From Hyphomicrobiales bacterium (lineage in GTDB: Bacteria > Pseudomonadota > Alphaproteobacteria > Rhizobiales > GCA-2746425), in NCBI GenBank assembly GCA_002746425.1, contig NVXB01000001.1, forward strand, positions 1-35,385: 35,385 nt of DNA, written 5' to 3'. The position numbers were made by a program, and so were the translations under genes. Shown here in pieces: positions 34,543 through 35,385 of this stretch (its first letter is position 1; each line of letters opens with the position of its first letter). Under the pieces are notes generated by a model that worked only from the letters and a program-made list of their open reading frames with translations, made no database searches and was not told the DNA's origin.

Positions 34543-34879
34543 TCATTTTCCCTTTAGACCATGTTAAATATGATTTATTAAAATCTTCTGAATATATTTG
34601 CATTGGATCTTTCCATATGAAATAATGTGATATATATTGCATGATGTTTTTATTTTTACACTCTTCCATGTAGGAAGGATTATTAATAATAAATTGAAAT
34701 AATTTTGCAAAAAATACAGTTGATAGCAAATACGATACTATCAAGTTCATAATATATAACACAATTCCAAGCATTAATATACTATAAAAAGCGACTGGCA
34801 GAACTAATAATCCTATCATATTAATAGCAACTAATATTACTATAGCAAATGGTGATACTAAATATTCAATATATTTCAT
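34502..34879 (-). CDS. Hypothetical membrane protein
   Basis: ORF track; several hydrophobic segments. Confidence 0.55.
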   Translation of the reverse strand: MKYIEYLVSPFAIVILVAINMIGLLVLPVAFYSILMLGIVLYIMNLIVSYLLSTVFFAKLFQFIINNPSYMEECKNKNIMQYISHYFIWKDPMQIYSEDFNKSYLTWSKGKMNGSSKEKKNKNKK

Positions 34880-34945
34880 TATTTTTTCCTAAATTTATCA
34901 ATTTATACTCCTTTTCAAATAAATAAATCAAATAGTTTAATTCTA

Positions 34946-34986
34946 TAGTGTACATTTATAAACTACTATGATATAAATGTACACTA
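34946..34986. promoter_or_regulatory. 15-bp perfect inverted repeat (tagtgtacatttata / tataaatgtacacta), candidate divergent promoter/operator
   Basis: Read directly; contains the GTGTACAT box of the early-promoter-like family in both orientations. Confidence 0.6.
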
Positions 34987-35039
34987 ATTAATATGTTTCT
35001 ATCGGCTAGCTAGGCCAAATTATGATAGCATTGTAGTAT

Positions 35040-35385
35040 TGACATACAGTCATAAGATATATGCAATTTATTCCTACGAAACGGGTCCTTAATTTATTAA
35101 GCAGAATGGGCAAAATAGATCAGCGCATTTTAAATAAAAAAATCTTTAAGAGATGGAAATACTTAAACCATCAGAAGCGATAATGTTGTGTAGTTATAGG
35201 CATTATCACAATTGCTTCCGCGCTTATAGGCGGTAGATAAAAAGTTAAAACGCAAAGCCTAGCTTTTCCTAACGGTTCTACTTATAACACAGTGACCCTC
35301 TTGTAAGACAAGACCCACTTAATCTCTTGCCTCCGGGCAAGGGAAGTAACTTCTTGAAGACAATAGGTTGGCTTAGAGAAGTCGA
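35040..35385 (+). ncRNA. Candidate large structured RNA at the right edge (incomplete)
   Basis: No ORF in the track; hairpins GAAGC-GATAATG...CATTATC-n6-GCTTC, AAAGC/GCTTT, CTTGT/ACAAG, CTTGCC-TCCG-GGCAAG. Confidence 0.4.

Overview
The window is an AT-rich T4-superfamily (myovirus-like) phage segment, with almost all genes on the minus strand. Recognisable core genes, in transcription order, are a gp55-like late sigma factor, gp47, gp46, sliding clamp gp45, clamp loader gp44 and gp62, and RegA. Accessory genes include a DinG/XPD-like helicase, peptide deformylase, UDP-galactopyranose mutase, a macro domain protein, a MazG-like protein, a dNTP pyrophosphohydrolase, a methyltransferase, a Thg1-like protein, YqeY, a 2H phosphoesterase, a nucleotidyltransferase, a 2OG oxygenase and a DUF2828 vWA protein. 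There are many tRNAs. The most unusual region is the RNA locus at 4.8-6.0 kb. At 5544-5675 a tRNA appears in circularly permuted order: T-arm, 3' acceptor strand with encoded ACCA, 9-nt spacer, 5' acceptor strand, D-arm. It is enclosed by an 8-bp stem plus a conserved CAGCAAAACAA motif. A second, more degenerate copy lies at 4845-4959. Three 'empty' copies of the same stem/motif element sit nearby, and their stems differ in sequence but remain complementary, so the structure is supported by covariation inside the window. A 2H phosphoesterase ORF lies between the copies. Separately, 13871-14233 encodes a two-piece, circularly permuted tmRNA (tag ANLNASNDNFETVALAA*) directly behind a TATAAATA late-promoter match. 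Further observations: an in-frame DUF2828/GalE junction at the left edge (probable chimera), a structured non-coding right edge bounded by a 15-bp inverted repeat, several aberrant tRNA-like genes, and a GC-richer cassette with a tetrapeptide repeat protein. All calls come from reading sequence and the supplied ORFs; no database search or folding was run.
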